Source: Pirellulales bacterium (GTDB taxonomy: Bacteria > Planctomycetota > Planctomycetia > Pirellulales > Lacipirellulaceae). From it: a stretch of DNA of 64,000 bases. Of the stretch, positions 63,730 through 64,000 are shown piece by piece. Under the pieces are notes generated by a model that saw only the letters and a program-made list of their open reading frames with translations, was not told the origin of the DNA and did no database searches. The first letter of the stretch is position 1, and each line of letters starts with the position of its first letter. The stretch is from assembly GCA_022841705.1 (NCBI GenBank), contig JALHQZ010000009.1:1-64000 (forward strand). The letters run 5' to 3'. The position numbers and the translations under genes are program-made.

Positions 63730-64000
63730 TTAGCTGCGGGCGAACATCCGCCGGCCGACGGCGACGCCGCCACCGAGCATTGACGCAAAGGCACCGAAGA
63801 GGTAAGCGGTGGGCTCGGGGACTGATGAAAAGCGGAAATTGTCCACTGCAAGACCGTGGTCGTTGCCGAAATCATTCCGTTCAATCCAGCGAATCCAAAG
63901 TGTGCTTCCAGGGGCCCAGCTAACACCGTTCACTGTGCCACCGAGACCAGCAGCCAACCCAGCTACGTTGCCAACGACTGCGGCACCAGCAGCGGTATTA
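63730..64000 (-). CDS. PEP-CTERM protein, C-terminal part (continues past the window)
   Basis: Only the last 90 residues are inside the window; the frame is open to the right edge (beginning NTAAGAAVVGNVAGLAAG). SWAPGSTLWIRWIERNDFGN and DHGLAVDNFRFSS form the end of a secreted beta-sandwich domain seen in exported planctomycete proteins. VPEPTAYLFGAFASMLGG, then VAVGRRMF, is a PEP-CTERM sorting tail (VPEP, hydrophobic helix, Arg). The protein is presumably sorted by exosortase. The N-terminus and total length are unknown. Confidence 0.82.
   Translation of the reverse strand, partial: NTAAGAAVVGNVAGLAAGLGGTVNGVSWAPGSTLWIRWIERNDFGNDHGLAVDNFRFSSVPEPTAYLFGAFASMLGGGVAVGRRMFARS

Overview
The window reads as a chromosomal segment of a Planctomycetota bacterium, most likely of the Pirellulales. 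The 16S gene has the expected 5' region and an intact anti-Shine-Dalgarno end, and it stands alone without 23S or 5S. The proteins fit the same group: DUF1501, DUF1549/DUF1553 and planctomycete-cytochrome proteins, an SHD1-domain protein, PEP-CTERM and dockerin-like surface proteins, a giant beta-strand-repeat protein, and several small membrane proteins. Coding sequence is GC rich. Many intergenic spaces hold imperfect palindromes 70-240 bp long.

Layout. 0.1-4.5 kb, minus strand: a PII/ammonium-transporter pair, a BlaI-type repressor overlapping a small membrane protein gene, and an AroH chorismate mutase. 5.3-7.0 kb: a solitary 16S rRNA gene with its own terminator. 7.2-10.3 kb: a secreted protein with 17 ELWxxDGT repeats and a dockerin-like module. 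A 34-bp perfect palindrome containing a consensus ParB site (parS) lies at 10.4 kb, between this gene and recG. 10.5-24.4 kb, minus strand: recG, an ABC-F ATPase, then a five-gene cluster of transglutaminase-like, circularly permuted ATP-grasp and alpha-E proteins, a predicted amidoligase/peptide-tagging system present as two related modules, one with ATP-grasp and alpha-E fused. 24.8-34.0 kb: an outer-membrane barrel, protoporphyrinogen oxidase, a Cys-rich/acidic-repeat SHD1 protein, a coiled-coil membrane protein, a sulfatase and typA.

34.3-38.7 kb: a 1460-residue PEP-CTERM surface protein. 39.1-49.2 kb: a small unknown protein, csrA, and a four-gene plus-strand set (DUF1501, PPC-domain, DUF1549/1553, and a c-type cytochrome/WD40/coiled-coil protein) typical of planctomycete periplasmic complexes. 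49.4-55.0 kb: DUF202 membrane protein, a small unknown, a beta-propeller PEP-CTERM protein, a histone-deacetylase-family hydrolase, a helical-repeat secreted protein, and a DUF6580/DUF4430 pair that may be a small-molecule uptake system. 55.2-58.6 kb: a fadB-fadA beta-oxidation operon. 58.6-64.0 kb: a radical SAM protein, an MsbA-like exporter, a small membrane protein, a Cys-rich lipoprotein-like protein, an alkyladenine DNA glycosylase, and the 3' end of another PEP-CTERM gene running off the right edge.

The parts most worth following up are the double ATP-grasp/alpha-E/transglutaminase cluster, the BlaI-membrane protein pair that lacks the usual M56 sensor peptidase, the parS palindrome, and the nested palindromic intergenic elements, two of which occur twice. 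No tRNA gene, CRISPR array, transposase or phage gene was seen.
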